A DNA stretch of 64,000 bases from Alcanivorax sp. DSM 26293 (GCF_900107995.1 NZ_FNUM01000005.1:124001-188000), one strand, 5' to 3'; shown: positions 8,487-17,886, numbered from the stretch's first letter. Notes: generated by a model from the sequence alone, not told the origin. Numbers and translations are program-made.

Positions 8487-8696
8487 TTTATTTTCCCCTG
8501 AGTCGCCTCTCCCGGAGCGAGACATGTAATAACAGAATCCGCTGCTGAAAGTGGAAACATTCATGCCTATTATCGCAGCGCTGTAAATCCTATTTGCTTG
8601 TAAGCTATTTCTTACATGGTGTTTTTGGAGGCTATTGCGGGCTCATCGTTGGGCGATCCGTGGGCAGCTCGCGAGCTTCCCAAAGCGGGCTGCCAC

Positions 8697-9326
8697 TCAG
8701 TCCTCGGAAAGCGTCCCCAAAGCCCGGCTAAGGTTGTTGCGCGCCGACACTTCCAGTTGCTCCCTCAACTCTACCGTGTGATAAATCACAGCCTGATCCA
8801 GAAAACTCTGCAACACCGCACTACGCCCTTTCCGAAACGCTTCTTCCGGCACAAACTCATATTCCTGCCGAATCCACCCTTCATACCGGTCATACAACTC
8901 AACATCTGCCCCAAGAATACTCAGGTCGATATCCTGCAGCAGGGCCATGTCCGGGTCCGTGGGTGGGTGCGGGTGGATGGTGGCCAGGATGAGTTCGTGT
9001 ACTCGGGCGCGCTGTTGGTCGGTCAGCGTGCTATCAGCAAACTGCTGGGCAAACCAGTCTGCACTGCGAGCTTCGTTATCGCTGGCGCGGGGATCGTAAA
9101 TCACATCGTGGGCCCACAGGGCCAGTTCCAGGCAAAGGGGATCTGCGGCGAGATGGCGATAGTGGTCTAGCCATCCGAGGCAGGCGGCGATGTGGTCCAG
9201 GGTGTGATAGTGGCGATGGGGTTCGCTGTAGTGGGTGGTGAGTTGTTGCCAGGTGGACTCCGGGTCAGGGAGTAGCGGGGCGACGACGGCCCGCCATCGT
9301 TGGTGCAGGGCTGACGCGGTGGTCAT
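8697..9326 (-). CDS. Predicted HD-superfamily metal-dependent phosphohydrolase
   Basis: 209-residue cytosolic protein of the HD-like predicted metal-dependent hydrolase family often annotated as N-methyl-D-aspartate receptor NMDAR2C-like. Visible metal ligands are HRHYHTLDHI (residues about 37-46) and the HD dyad in ALWAHDVIYDP, followed by NEARSADW. The substrate is unknown. The ATG overlaps the stop of the HxlR regulator gene (ATGA), so the two form an operon. A degraded second copy of its 3' end lies 1.8 kb downstream, which shows that the intervening DNA arose by an insertion or duplication at this gene's end. Confidence 0.8.
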   Translation of the reverse strand: MTTASALHQRWRAVVAPLLPDPESTWQQLTTHYSEPHRHYHTLDHIAACLGWLDHYRHLAADPLCLELALWAHDVIYDPRASDNEARSADWFAQQFADSTLTDQQRARVHELILATIHPHPPTDPDMALLQDIDLSILGADVELYDRYEGWIRQEYEFVPEEAFRKGRSAVLQSFLDQAVIYHTVELREQLEVSARNNLSRALGTLSED

Positions 9327-9793
9327 CCAGCTTCCTCCAGCGGCTTCCCATCTTCATCCACAAAACGCACATCCCGCACGGTGAGGGTCTGACCCTGCTG
9401 GTTCTGGACGGTAACCGGCGCCAGCGGCTCTCCGGTCTGGCGGTCCACCAGCTGCATGCTGTCTTTCTCGCCATTCCAGCGTTCGCTCCACTGGCGCAGG
9501 GCGGTGACTACCGTAAACAGGTCGCGGCCCTTGTCGGTGAGGCGGTATTCGTAGCGCTTGCCGTGCTCGCCCACGTCCACGCGCACCATGACGCCGTTGT
9601 CCACCAGCCGGGTCAGGCGGTTGCAGAGGATGTTCTTGGCTATGCCCAGGTTGTGCTGGAAATCCACAAAGCGGCGGGTGCCCAGCATGGCCTGCTTGAC
9701 CACCAGCAGGGACCACCAGTCACCAACCTCATTGAGGGCGCAGGCCACCGAGCAGCCCATTTCATCGAAGCGTTTGCGTGTCATGGGTGGCAT
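9323..9793 (-). CDS. HxlR-family winged-helix transcriptional regulator
   Basis: Small DNA-binding regulator, 156 residues from the ATG at 9793 (an alternative ATG at 9784 drops three residues). The HxlR core is clear: GCSVACALNEVGDWWSLLVV, then LGTRRFVDFQHNLGIAKNIL and the winged-helix LCNRLTRLVDNGVMVRVDVG, with TDKGRDLF typical of the family. A Cys at the N-terminus (MGCSVAC) is a frequent redox-sensing position in HxlR proteins. A longer reading from 9814 would bury one of two operator-like boxes in the coding region, so I prefer 9793. It is divergent from the flavin oxidoreductase, which is probably its target. Confidence 0.85.
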   Translation of the reverse strand: MPPMTRKRFDEMGCSVACALNEVGDWWSLLVVKQAMLGTRRFVDFQHNLGIAKNILCNRLTRLVDNGVMVRVDVGEHGKRYEYRLTDKGRDLFTVVTALRQWSERWNGEKDSMQLVDRQTGEPLAPVTVQNQQGQTLTVRDVRFVDEDGKPLEEAG

Positions 9794-9806
9794 TGTACGC
9801 CAGAAA

Positions 9807-9846
9807 GGTTGCATAACGAAACCAAATAAGGTTTTATAACGCAACC
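9807..9846. promoter_or_regulatory. Two tandem operator-like boxes for the HxlR regulator
   Basis: Two 17-bp imperfect palindromes, GGTTGCATAACGAAACC (9807-9823) and GGTTTTATAACGCAACC (9830-9846), lie 23 bp apart, about two helical turns, between the divergent regulator and oxidoreductase genes. Each has GGTT and AACC half-sites around a shared ATAACG core. Position and symmetry suit binding of a dimeric winged-helix repressor controlling both genes. Binding itself is inferred. Confidence 0.65.
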
Positions 9847-9942
9847 AAATTGAGGGCCGTCGATTGGTGGCCTCGCTGATTCTGTTGTTTTTTATCGCGC
9901 TCGCTTGAGCGCCAGAGTGAAACAAAATTCGGGAGAGTAACA

Positions 9943-11052
9943 ATGAGTGGTTCCCTGGACAGTCTGCTGCGCCCTTTTGCGCACAAATCCCTGAACCTGC
10001 GTAACCGGGTGGCCATGGCCCCCATGACCCGCACCTTCTCGCCGGGCTATGTGCCCAATGACGAGGTGGTGGGTTACTACCGCCGCCGAGCCGAGGGTGA
10101 GGTGGGCCTGATCATCACCGAAGGCACCTTTGTGGGCCACAAGGCGGCCAACGGCTATGAGCGGGTGCCGGCCATTTATGGCGATGCCGCCATGGCGGGC
10201 TGGAAGAAGGTGGTGGATGCGGTCCACGAGGCTGGTGGCCAGATCATCCCGCAGCTCTGGCACGTGGGCTCGGTGCGCAAGCCCGGGATTGGTCCGGACA
10301 AGGACGTGCCCGGGCATTCGCCGTCCGGCCTGTTCAAGCCGGGCAAGGAAAATGGCCACGCCATGACCCATGAGGATATCCAGGACGTGGTGCAGGCTTT
10401 TGCTGACTCCGCCAGGGCCGCCAAAGCGGTGGGCTTTGACGGGGTAGAGATTCATGGTGCCCACGGCTATCTGCTGGACCAGTTCTTCTGGGAAGGCACC
10501 AACCAGCGCGATGACGAGTACGGTGGCTCCATCGAGAACCGCGCCCGCTTCGGCGTGGAGATCGTCAAGGCGGTCCGTGAAGCGGTAGGTGAGGAGTTCG
10601 CCATTGTGCTGCGCTTTTCCCAATGGAAGCAGCAGGATTACGACGCCAAGCTGGCCGAGAACCCGGAAGAGCTGGAGCGCTTCCTGATGCCGTTCGTGGA
10701 AGCCGGCGTGGATATTTTCCATGCCTCCACACGACGTTTCTGGCTGCCGGAGTTCGAGGGTTCCGACCTGAACCTGGCCGGCTGGACCAAGAAGATCACC
10801 GGCAAGCCCACCATTTCCGTGGGCAGCGTGGGTCTGGATGGGGATTTCCTGAACAGCCCGGAAGGCATGGGCGGTACCGCCAACCCGGCGGCGCTGGATG
10901 AGCTGACCCGACGCATGGATAACGACGAGTTCGACATGATCGCCGTGGGCCGGGCGCTGCTGCAGGACCCGAACTGGCTGCTGAAGGTGAAGGAAGGGCG
11001 TGAGGAAGAGATCGCGCCGTTTACCAAGAAGGCGTTGGGAAGTTTGAGTTAA
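9943..11052 (+). CDS. NADH:flavin oxidoreductase, old yellow enzyme family
   Basis: FMN-dependent TIM-barrel ene-reductase of 369 residues. Recognisable parts: LRNRVAMAPMTRTFS near the N-terminus, the catalytic region EIHGAHGYLLDQFFWEGTNQ, followed by RDDEYGGSIENRARF, and the C-terminal phosphate-binding VGSVGLDGDF and IAVGRALLQDPNW. A GGGAGAG ribosome-binding site precedes the ATG. Family members reduce electrophilic alkenes or nitro compounds; the physiological substrate cannot be assigned. Divergent HxlR gene plus two palindromes in the promoter suggest induction by a reactive electrophile. Confidence 0.9.
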   Translation: MSGSLDSLLRPFAHKSLNLRNRVAMAPMTRTFSPGYVPNDEVVGYYRRRAEGEVGLIITEGTFVGHKAANGYERVPAIYGDAAMAGWKKVVDAVHEAGGQIIPQLWHVGSVRKPGIGPDKDVPGHSPSGLFKPGKENGHAMTHEDIQDVVQAFADSARAAKAVGFDGVEIHGAHGYLLDQFFWEGTNQRDDEYGGSIENRARFGVEIVKAVREAVGEEFAIVLRFSQWKQQDYDAKLAENPEELERFLMPFVEAGVDIFHASTRRFWLPEFEGSDLNLAGWTKKITGKPTISVGSVGLDGDFLNSPEGMGGTANPAALDELTRRMDNDEFDMIAVGRALLQDPNWLLKVKEGREEEIAPFTKKALGSLS

Positions 11053-11328
11053 GAGCTACAAGCTCCAAGCTGCAAGCTACAACGCGGATCCGGGTTTGCC
11101 GGATCCGATAGGAAAGAGGCCGCGTCCAGAGTCTGGGTGCGGCCTCTTTGCGTTCTACGGAGCCGCTGTAGGAGCGCCTCTTGAGGCGCGAACCGAGCGA
11201 CAGCGAGGAAAGGGCCAGAAATGGCACCCGATCCCGTATGGGGCTGACGGCGGGTTTCTGATCGTCCGCCGGACGATTCCGCGTTTACACGCGGTTCGCA
11301 CCTCAAGAGGTGCTCCTACAGGTGGTTA
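11053..11328. repeat. Composite hairpin repeat after the OYE gene
   Basis: This gap holds an AGCTACAAGCTCCAAGCTGC arm fragment (about 11050-11070), a terminator-like hairpin of the GAGGCCGCG...CGCGGCCTC family (about 11115-11148), and a long REP-like inverted pair: 11166-11194 (CTGTAGGAGCGCCTCTTGAG) against 11293-11321. It lies between convergent genes and likely terminates both transcripts. Confidence 0.65.
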
Positions 11329-12627
11329 TTAATCCTCCCCCTGATCCACCAGGGTCTGGTTCACCGCCAACGCCAGCAGGGTGCAGATGACGCCGGAGAG
11401 CAAGTAGACGGTGACCGACAGCAGGCCGAATTTGGCGGACAGGCCCAGGGCCACCAGCGGAGCGAAGGCGGCGCCGAACAGCCAGGCGAAGTCGGAGGTC
11501 AGGGCGGCACCGGTGTAGCGGAAGCGGCGCTCGAAGTTGGCGGTGACGGTGCCGGAGGCCTGGCCGTAGGAAATCCCCAGCAGGGCAAAGCCGAGCAGGA
11601 TAAAGGTGTCCTGCATGGCCGGGCTGCCCCCCATCAATAGCGGGGTGAGCAGGCTGAAGACGCCGATCACCGCCGCCAGGGCGCCCACGGTGGTGCGCTT
11701 GCCGATGCGCGCGGCGATCCAGCCGGAGCCGATGGTGGCAATAATGCCCACGATGCCGCCGACGATCTGTACGGTCAGCACCTGGCCGGTGGTCTGGCTG
11801 CCCTGCAGGGCGATCCAGGACAGCGGGAAGATGGTCACCAGGTGGAACAGGGCATAGCTGGCCAGGGCGGCGAAGGAGCCGATAAAGATGTTGTAGCCCT
11901 GCTTGCGCACCATCTCGGTGGTGCCGATGGGCTCCAGCTCGCTTTCTTCCAGGGCTTCGGTGTATTCCTCGGTGAGCACCAGACGCAGGCGGGCGAACAG
12001 GGCGACCACGTTGATGGCGAAGGCCACGAAGAACGGGTAGCGCCAGCCCCAGCCCAGGAAATCCGGGGCGCTCAGGCTGTTATAGAGAAACAGGAACAGG
12101 GCGCTGGCAATGACGAACCCCAGCGGCGCGCCCAGCTGACCGATCATGGCGTACCAGCTGCGCTTTTCCTTTGGCGCGTTCAGGGCCAGCAGCGACGGCA
12201 GACCATCCCAGGAGCCGCCGAAAGCCACCCCCTGCATGATACGGAACAGGGCCAGCAGGGTAATGGCGTAGCCACCCAGCTTCTCGTACCCGGGCAGGAA
12301 GGCGATGCCGGCGGTGGCGGTCCCCAGCAGGAACAGGGCTGCGGTGAGTTTGATGCCGCGACCCCAGTGGCGCTGGATCGTCATGAACAGGGCGGTACCG
12401 AAGGGCCGGGCCACAAACGCCAGGGCAAACAGGGAGAAGGAATAGAGCATGCCCTGTAGCGGGTCGGCGAAGGGGAAAAACACCTGCGGGAAGATCAGTA
12501 CCGAGGCGATGCCATAGACAAAGAAGTCGAAGTATTCGGAAGTCCGGCCGATGACCACACCGACGGCGATTTCATTGGGCGCCACCGGGGCATGGCTGGA
12601 ACCGTGGGACTGCTGGGGCTGGGACAT
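11329..12627 (-). CDS. MFS transporter, metabolite:H+ symporter (MHS) type
   Basis: Inner-membrane carrier of 432 residues, started at 12627 (MSQPQQSHGSSHAP) since upstream in-frame codons form an unstructured polar extension across a repeat. It has about 12 hydrophobic segments. The sequence GRTSEYFDFFVYGIASVLIF near the N-terminus is a variant of the MHS motif (D/E)xxDF(F/Y)xYG, and GIKLTAALFLLG fits the loop after helix 2 region. The pattern resembles citrate/alpha-ketoglutarate/shikimate-type transporters, but the substrate is unknown. The gene stands alone, bounded by hairpin repeats on both sides. Confidence 0.83.
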   Translation of the reverse strand: MSQPQQSHGSSHAPVAPNEIAVGVVIGRTSEYFDFFVYGIASVLIFPQVFFPFADPLQGMLYSFSLFALAFVARPFGTALFMTIQRHWGRGIKLTAALFLLGTATAGIAFLPGYEKLGGYAITLLALFRIMQGVAFGGSWDGLPSLLALNAPKEKRSWYAMIGQLGAPLGFVIASALFLFLYNSLSAPDFLGWGWRYPFFVAFAINVVALFARLRLVLTEEYTEALEESELEPIGTTEMVRKQGYNIFIGSFAALASYALFHLVTIFPLSWIALQGSQTTGQVLTVQIVGGIVGIIATIGSGWIAARIGKRTTVGALAAVIGVFSLLTPLLMGGSPAMQDTFILLGFALLGISYGQASGTVTANFERRFRYTGAALTSDFAWLFGAAFAPLVALGLSAKFGLLSVTVYLLSGVICTLLALAVNQTLVDQGED

Positions 12628-12692
12628 GTTGTGCGCTCTTGTTCTGCCTGGGCTAAAGAGCCCGTTCAGTGATGGATGCGGATGTGTCTTCC

Positions 12693-12760
12693 CTGTAGGA
12701 GCCATGCTTGCATGGCGAACCGGGCTGGCACCTTTCGCCATGCAAGCATGGCTCCTACAG
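12693..12760. repeat. REP-like perfect inverted pair
   Basis: Two 27-bp arms, 12693-12719 (CTGTAGGAGCCATGCTTGCA start) and 12734-12760, are exact reverse complements separated by 14 bp. They share the GTAGGAGC end with repeats at 3679, 11166, 19873, 28366, 30952. The pair lies upstream of the MFS gene and of cyoA, so it may be transcribed in either leader. Confidence 0.75.
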
Positions 12761-12875
12761 GGTTAGGGTCCACTCCCCTAGCACTTTAAGGCTATGGGAC
12801 AAAATGTCCAATACCCGCTTCCCATTGCCTTGGCTAGAGTTCTCCTATCCCATAAGCCAACCAGAATAGCCGCCA

Positions 12876-13859
12876 ATGCAAATATTCAAATACTTGCGTG
12901 GAGTGTCGCTGACGTTGCTTGTCGCTGCCCTGCTGTCGGGTTGCGATGCAGTCGTGATGTCCCCCTCTGGTGATGTGGCAGTGCAACAGCGGGACCTGCT
13001 TGTCTGGTCCACCATCCTGATGCTGCTGGTCATCGTTCCCGTCATCGTGCTGACGCTGTGGTTCGCCTGGCGTTATCGCGCATCCAATACCGAGGCCACC
13101 TACAAGCCTGACTGGACCCATTCCACCGTGCTGGAACTGGTGATCTGGGCGGTGCCGTTGCTGATCATCATCGCCCTGGGGGCGATGACCTGGGTGTATA
13201 CCCACAAGCTGGACCCCTACCGGCCGCTGGATCGCATTGATGCCAGCACCCCGGTGCCGGCGGATCTGGAGCCGCTCACCGTGGAAGTGGTGGCGCTGGA
13301 CTGGAAATGGCTGTTCATCTACCCGGAGCAGGGCATCGCCACGGTGAATGAGCTGGCGGCGCCGGTGGATCATCCGATCCGCTTCAAGATCACCGCGTCC
13401 ACCATGATGAACTCCTTCTTCATCCCCGCCATGGCCGGGCAGATCTATGCCATGGCCGGCATGGAGACCAAGCTGCACGGCGTGATCAATGAGCCGGGCG
13501 TCTACCAGGGCTTCTCCGCCAACTACAGTGGTGCCGGCTACTCGCATATGAAGTTCCAGTTCCACGGGCTCAGCGAGGCAGATTTCCAGGCCTGGGTGGA
13601 CAAGAACAAGGCCAGCGGCAATACCCTCAGCCGCGAGGTCTACAAGGAGCTGGAAGTGCCCAGCATCAAGGACCCGGTGACCCGCTATGGCAGCGTCGAT
13701 CCGACCCTCTACCACGCCATTCTCAATCGCTGCGTGGACCCGGGCACCGTGTGCATGGAAGACATGATGTACCACAGCGGCCATGGCAAGCAGGAGGCGA
13801 GCGAAACGGGGCACGATGCCCACGCCGGCCATGCCCAGCATGGAGGCCACCATGAATAA
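12876..13859 (+). CDS. cyoA: Cytochrome bo3 quinol oxidase subunit II
   Basis: Membrane-anchored periplasmic subunit of the terminal quinol oxidase. The 327-residue precursor starts with a lipoprotein signal (LLVAALLSGCDAVV), has two transmembrane helices (STILMLLVIVPVIVLTLWFA; ELVIWAVPLLIIIALGAMTW) and a cupredoxin-like domain (VEVVALDWKWLFIYPEQGIA). The CuA-binding Cys residues of cytochrome c oxidases are absent, as expected for a quinol oxidase. A His/Gly-rich tail (HAGHAQHGGHHE) extends the C-terminus. It is first of cyoABCD and lies 38 bp before cyoB. Confidence 0.94.
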   Translation: MQIFKYLRGVSLTLLVAALLSGCDAVVMSPSGDVAVQQRDLLVWSTILMLLVIVPVIVLTLWFAWRYRASNTEATYKPDWTHSTVLELVIWAVPLLIIIALGAMTWVYTHKLDPYRPLDRIDASTPVPADLEPLTVEVVALDWKWLFIYPEQGIATVNELAAPVDHPIRFKITASTMMNSFFIPAMAGQIYAMAGMETKLHGVINEPGVYQGFSANYSGAGYSHMKFQFHGLSEADFQAWVDKNKASGNTLSREVYKELEVPSIKDPVTRYGSVDPTLYHAILNRCVDPGTVCMEDMMYHSGHGKQEASETGHDAHAGHAQHGGHHE

Positions 13860-13897
13860 GCCTGTTTACCTGAATACTGTCGCAGTAGGTGTCGCCC

Positions 13898-15898
13898 ATG
13901 TTTGAAAACCTGGACCTGACCAAACTCATATTCGGACGTCTGACCTGGGACGCGATTCCGTTCCATGATCCGATCATTCTGGCTACCTTTGCGGTGGTGG
14001 CGGTAGGGGGTGTGGCCATGCTGGCGGCACTGACCCGCTACAAGCTGTGGGGCTACCTGTGGACCGAGTGGTTTACCTCCATCGACCACAAGAAGATCGG
14101 CATCATGTACATCATCCTGGGTCTGGTGATGCTGCTGCGCGGCTTCGCCGATGCCATCATGATGCGCCTGCAGCAGGCCATGGCCTTTGGCGACAACATG
14201 GGCTATCTGCCGCCTGATCACTACGACCAGATCTTCACCGCCCATGGCGTGATCATGATCTTCTTCGTGGCCATGCCGCTGGTGACCGGGATCATGAACT
14301 ACCTGATTCCGTTGCAGATCGGTACCCGTGATGTGGCCTTCCCGTTCCTGAACAACTTCAGCTTCTGGATGACCGCCGGTGGCGCCGCGCTGATGATGAT
14401 GTCCCTGTTCGTGGGCGAGTTTGCCAAGACCGGCTGGCTGGCTTATCCGCCACTATCGGGGATATTGCAGAGTCCCGGGGTGGGGGTGGATTACTACATC
14501 TGGTCGTTGCAGATCGCCGGGGTGGGGACCTTGTTATCGGGGATCAACCTGCTGGTGACCATCGTCAAGATGCGAGCCCCGGGCATGAGCCTGATGAAGA
14601 TGCCGGTATTCACCTGGACGTCCCTGTGCACCAACGTGCTGATCGTGGCTGCCTTCCCGGTACTGACCGCGGTACTGGGCATGCTCACCATGGACCGTTA
14701 TCTGGGCACCGCCTTCTTCACCAACGACATGGGCGGCAACGCCATGATGTACGTGAACCTGATCTGGATCTGGGGTCACCCGGAGGTGTACATCCTGATC
14801 CTGCCGGTGTTCGGTATCTTCTCCGAGATCGTGGCCACCTACAGCCGCAAGCCGCTGTTCGGGTACACCTCCATGGTCTATGCCACCGTGGTGATCACCG
14901 TGCTGTCCTACCTGGTATGGCTGCACCACTTTTTCACCATGGGCTCCGGGGCCAGTGTGAACTCGTTCTTCGGGATCACCACCATGATTATTTCGATCCC
15001 GACAGGTGCGAAGATCTTCAACTGGCTGTTCACCATGTTCCGTGGCCGCATCAAGTTTGATGTGCCCATGCTGTGGACCGTGGGCTTTATGGTCACCTTC
15101 GTGATCGGTGGTATGACCGGGGTGCTGCTGGCGGTACCGCCGGTGGACTTCGTGCTGCACAACAGCCTGTTCCTGATCGCCCACTTCCATAACGTGATAA
15201 TCGGTGGCGTGCTGTTCGGTCTGTTTGCGGGTATCACCTACTGGTTCCCCAAGGCCACCGGTTACAAGCTGGACGAGTTCTGGGGCAAGATGTCCTTCTG
15301 GTTCTGGTTGATCGGTTTCTACTTCGCCTTCATGCCGCTGTACGTGCTCGGCCTGATGGGCGTGACCCGTCGTGTCAGCCACTTCGAGGATCAGTCCCTG
15401 CAGATCTGGTTCCAGATTGCCGCCTTCGGTGCGGTCCTGATCGCTGTAGGTATCGCCGCCTTTGTGATCCAGCTGGTGGTGAGCTTCAAGCGTCGCGAAG
15501 CGCTCAAGGACGAAACCGGCGACCCGTGGGATGGCCGCACCCTGGAGTGGTCCACCTCCTCGCCGCCACCGCCGTACAACTTTGCGTTTACTCCGCGCGT
15601 ACATGATCTGGACGCCTGGTGGCAGATGAAACAGCACGGCTTCAAGCGCCCGGAATCCGGTTTCATCCCGATTCACATGCCCAAGGGCACCTGGGCGGGC
15701 GTCGTGCTGTCGGCGATCAGCGTGGCCTGTGGCTTCGCCCTGATCTGGCACATGTGGCTGGCGGCGGCGGTGACCTTTGTGGCTCTGATCGGCACGGCCA
15801 TCTACCACACCTTCAATTACGACCGTGATTACTACATTCCTGCCGAGGAAGTAGAGCGGATTGAAGCTGAACGAACCAAGGTGCTTGCCAATGTCTGA
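13898..15898 (+). CDS. cyoB: Cytochrome bo3 quinol oxidase subunit I
   Basis: Catalytic heme-copper subunit that reduces O2 and pumps protons using ubiquinol. From the ATG at 13898 (TAGGTG upstream) it is 666 residues. Seen motifs: GFADAIMMR and [10 protein letters not shown], which match the quinone-site region of the E. coli enzyme; [12 protein letters not shown] with the CuB His and proton-channel Glu; [10 protein letters not shown] with the paired CuB His; and HFHNVIIGG near the heme ligands. Length matches CyoB. Its end overlaps cyoC by 8 bp. Confidence 0.96.
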   Translation: MFENLDLTKLIFGRLTWDAIPFHDPIILATFAVVAVGGVAMLAALTRYKLWGYLWTEWFTSIDHKKIGIMYIILGLVMLLRGFADAIMMRLQQAMAFGDNMGYLPPDHYDQIFTAHGVIMIFFVAMPLVTGIMNYLIPLQIGTRDVAFPFLNNFSFWMTAGGAALMMMSLFVGEFAKTGWLAYPPLSGILQSPGVGVDYYIWSLQIAGVGTLLSGINLLVTIVKMRAPGMSLMKMPVFTWTSLCTNVLIVAAFPVLTAVLGMLTMDRYLGTAFFTNDMGGNAMMYVNLIWIWGHPEVYILILPVFGIFSEIVATYSRKPLFGYTSMVYATVVITVLSYLVWLHHFFTMGSGASVNSFFGITTMIISIPTGAKIFNWLFTMFRGRIKFDVPMLWTVGFMVTFVIGGMTGVLLAVPPVDFVLHNSLFLIAHFHNVIIGGVLFGLFAGITYWFPKATGYKLDEFWGKMSFWFWLIGFYFAFMPLYVLGLMGVTRRVSHFEDQSLQIWFQIAAFGAVLIAVGIAAFVIQLVVSFKRREALKDETGDPWDGRTLEWSTSSPPPPYNFAFTPRVHDLDAWWQMKQHGFKRPESGFIPIHMPKGTWAGVVLSAISVACGFALIWHMWLAAAVTFVALIGTAIYHTFNYDRDYYIPAEEVERIEAERTKVLANV

Positions 15899-16526
15899 AG
15901 CAACCATGACCGCTGACGGGAAAACCCAGGACGGCCAGCTGGAGTTCCTGGTGAAGGGGGATCATCACCCCCAGAACGGTACCCTGCTGGGTTTCTGGCT
16001 CTACCTGATGAGCGACTGCCTGATCTTCGCAGCGCTGTTCGCCACCTACGGGGTACTGGCACGCAGCTATGCCGGTGGCCCCACCGGGATGGAAGTGTTC
16101 GACCTGACACTGGTGGCCATCAACACCTCCATGCTGCTGCTGTCCTCCATCACCTATGGCTTCGCCATGCTGGAGATGCAGGCCAACCGCCTGAAGGGCA
16201 CGCTGATCTGGCTGGGTATTACCGGCCTGCTGGGCGCGGGCTTTCTGGCGGTGGAACTGTATGAGTTCTATCACCTGATCCACATCGGTGCGACGCCGCA
16301 GACCAGTGGTTTCCTGACCGCCTTCTTTGCGCTGGTTGGCACCCACGGCCTGCACGTGCTGTTCGGTATCGTGTGGCTGGTGACCCTGTTGTTCCAGCTC
16401 AAGAAGCACGGCCTGATCCCCGCCAACAAACGCCGGGTGTTCTGCCTGTCCATGTTCTGGCACTTCCTGGATGTGGTCTGGGTGGGTGTCTTTACCTTCG
16501 TTTACCTGATGGGAGTGCTGCCATGA
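15891..16526 (+). CDS. cyoC: Cytochrome bo3 quinol oxidase subunit III
   Basis: 211-residue membrane subunit of the quinol oxidase. The ATG at 15891 overlaps the cyoB stop. The sequence [20 protein letters not shown] starts the first helix and matches the CyoC/COX3 family, as do [20 protein letters not shown] and [20 protein letters not shown] at the C-terminus. Five hydrophobic helices are visible. It overlaps cyoD by the four bases ATGA, so the operon is tightly coupled. Confidence 0.94.
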   Translation: MSEATMTADGKTQDGQLEFLVKGDHHPQNGTLLGFWLYLMSDCLIFAALFATYGVLARSYAGGPTGMEVFDLTLVAINTSMLLLSSITYGFAMLEMQANRLKGTLIWLGITGLLGAGFLAVELYEFYHLIHIGATPQTSGFLTAFFALVGTHGLHVLFGIVWLVTLLFQLKKHGLIPANKRRVFCLSMFWHFLDVVWVGVFTFVYLMGVLP

Positions 16527-16876
16527 GTGAGCATACACACGATCACGATCATCACGAGGCGGAAGGCCCCCACGTTTCCCTGAAGGAATACGTGACCGGC
16601 TTTGTGCTGGCGGTGATCCTCACCGTGATTCCGTTCTGGGTGGTAATGGGCAATGTGTTTGAAAGCTCTACCACCACAGCACTGGTGATCCTGTCTTTCA
16701 TGGTGGTGCAGATCTTTGTCCACATGGTGTTCTTCCTGCACATGAACTTCCATTCGGAAGGGGGCTGGAACATGCTGGCGTTGATCTTCACCCTGGTGCT
16801 GGTGTTCATCACCCTGGCCGGTTCCCTGTGGGTGATGATCAGCCTGAACAACAACATGATGCCGGGCATGATGTAG
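16523..16876 (+). CDS. cyoD: Cytochrome bo3 quinol oxidase subunit IV
   Basis: 117-residue small subunit with three transmembrane helices, assisting CuB assembly in subunit I. The His/Asp-rich N-terminus ([14 protein letters not shown]) is followed by SLKEYVTGFVLAVILTVIPF and FVHMVFFLHMNFHSEGGWNM, both diagnostic for CyoD. It is last of the oxidase subunits. No cyoE heme O synthase follows; a SURF1-like gene does, after a long inverted repeat. Confidence 0.93.
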   Translation: MSEHTHDHDHHEAEGPHVSLKEYVTGFVLAVILTVIPFWVVMGNVFESSTTTALVILSFMVVQIFVHMVFFLHMNFHSEGGWNMLALIFTLVLVFITLAGSLWVMISLNNNMMPGMM

Positions 16877-17057
16877 GGGGCGTCTCTGCATGCCCCCTTG
16901 CATGCTCAGTCATTCTGACCCGAGGGCGCGGCCTGAAGCGCGCATCTGTTGCGCCTTGTCTCTAGGAAAGGGAGCCACCCTGCCCGTCGAGACAAGACAC
17001 AACAGCTGCACACTTCAGACCACGCTGAGCACGCAAGGGGGCATGCAGAAACGCCCC
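16876..17057. repeat. 182-bp nested inverted repeat after cyoD
   Basis: Outer arms at 16876-16909 and 17025-17057 are reverse complements with about two mismatches over 33 bp (GGGGCGTCTCTGCATGCCCC in the left arm). Nested inside, 16947-16962 (TGTTGCGCCTTGTCTC) pairs with 16989-17004 at 14 of 16 positions. It occupies most of the gap between cyoD and the SURF1-like gene and could reduce read-through or stabilise cyo mRNA. Confidence 0.75.
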
Positions 17058-17175
17058 ATGCGTCGGACAAAAGCTTTTTCATCACAGACTTCACTGAGTA
17101 AAACCGCTTAATCTCAGTGTTCTCTGTGGTGAAAAGGGTTTAACGATCTTTCCCCACGTTTGAAGAGGCATTGCC

Positions 17176-17886
17176 ATGGCTCGTCGGCGTCTTCTTTCTT
17201 TCCTGTTTCTGCTGTTGTGCGTGGCGGCCTTTGCCGGCTTTGTCGCCCTGGGCGTCTGGCAGGTGCAGCGCCTGGCCTGGAAAGAGGATCTGATCGCCCG
17301 GGTGGATGCCCGCGTCCATGCCGCCCCGGTGACGGCCCCAGCTCCGGTCGACTGGGCCAGCGTGAGCAAGGATGTCCACGAATATCGGCGCGTTCAGTTA
17401 ACGGGTGAATACCGGGTCGACGGCCTCTCCCTGGTGGCGGCGGCCACGGAAGAGGGGCAGGGTTACTGGGTGATGGTGCCCTTGCAGCGGGCGGATGGCA
17501 GCCGGGTTTACATCAACCGTGGCTTCGTGCCCCAGCGCTTGCGCGAGCAGGCTGCCCGGGGGGACTTCACTCCACGCGGCCAGGTCTCGGTGACCGGCCT
17601 GCTGCGGCTCAACCAACCGGGTGGCGGGGTGCTGCGCGACAATGTGCCCACCGAGAACCGCTGGTATTCCCGGGATGTGCAGGCCATGGCCGAACTGCAC
17701 GGCCTGGCGCCGGTGGCGCCGTACTTTGTTGATGCGGAGACCAGCACGCAGCCCGGACCCATCGGTGGGCTTACCGTGATCCGCTTCCCCAATAACCATC
17801 GGGTCTATGCCATCACCTGGTTTGCCCTGGCGCTGGGCGTGATGCTGGCGGCCTGGCTGGTGGTGCGCGAACAGCGCAAGGGCTGA
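17176..17886 (+). CDS. SURF1-family oxidase assembly protein
   Basis: 236-residue inner-membrane protein of the SURF1 family, which helps insert heme into subunit I of heme-copper oxidases. The architecture is canonical: N-terminal helix (FLFLLLCVAAFAGFVALGVW) running into the signature GVWQVQRLAWKEDLI, a periplasmic domain with VHEYRRVQLTGEY and VYINRGFVPQRLR, and a C-terminal helix ending AITWFALALGVMLAAWLVV. SURF1 is usually tied to cytochrome c oxidase; here it follows a quinol oxidase operon, as in some alphaproteobacteria. This suggests a role in CyoB maturation. Confidence 0.85.
   Translation: MARRRLLSFLFLLLCVAAFAGFVALGVWQVQRLAWKEDLIARVDARVHAAPVTAPAPVDWASVSKDVHEYRRVQLTGEYRVDGLSLVAAATEEGQGYWVMVPLQRADGSRVYINRGFVPQRLREQAARGDFTPRGQVSVTGLLRLNQPGGGVLRDNVPTENRWYSRDVQAMAELHGLAPVAPYFVDAETSTQPGPIGGLTVIRFPNNHRVYAITWFALALGVMLAAWLVVREQRKG

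Noticed and set aside
11050-11075. CRISPR-like tandem AGCTACAAGCT words
   Set aside because: The words are short, unspaced and part of a hairpin arm family; there are no spacers or cas genes.
14534-15907. Long open frame antisense to cyoB
   Set aside because: The plus strand encodes a complete CyoB with all heme and copper ligands; the antisense frame is a composition effect and has no family resemblance.
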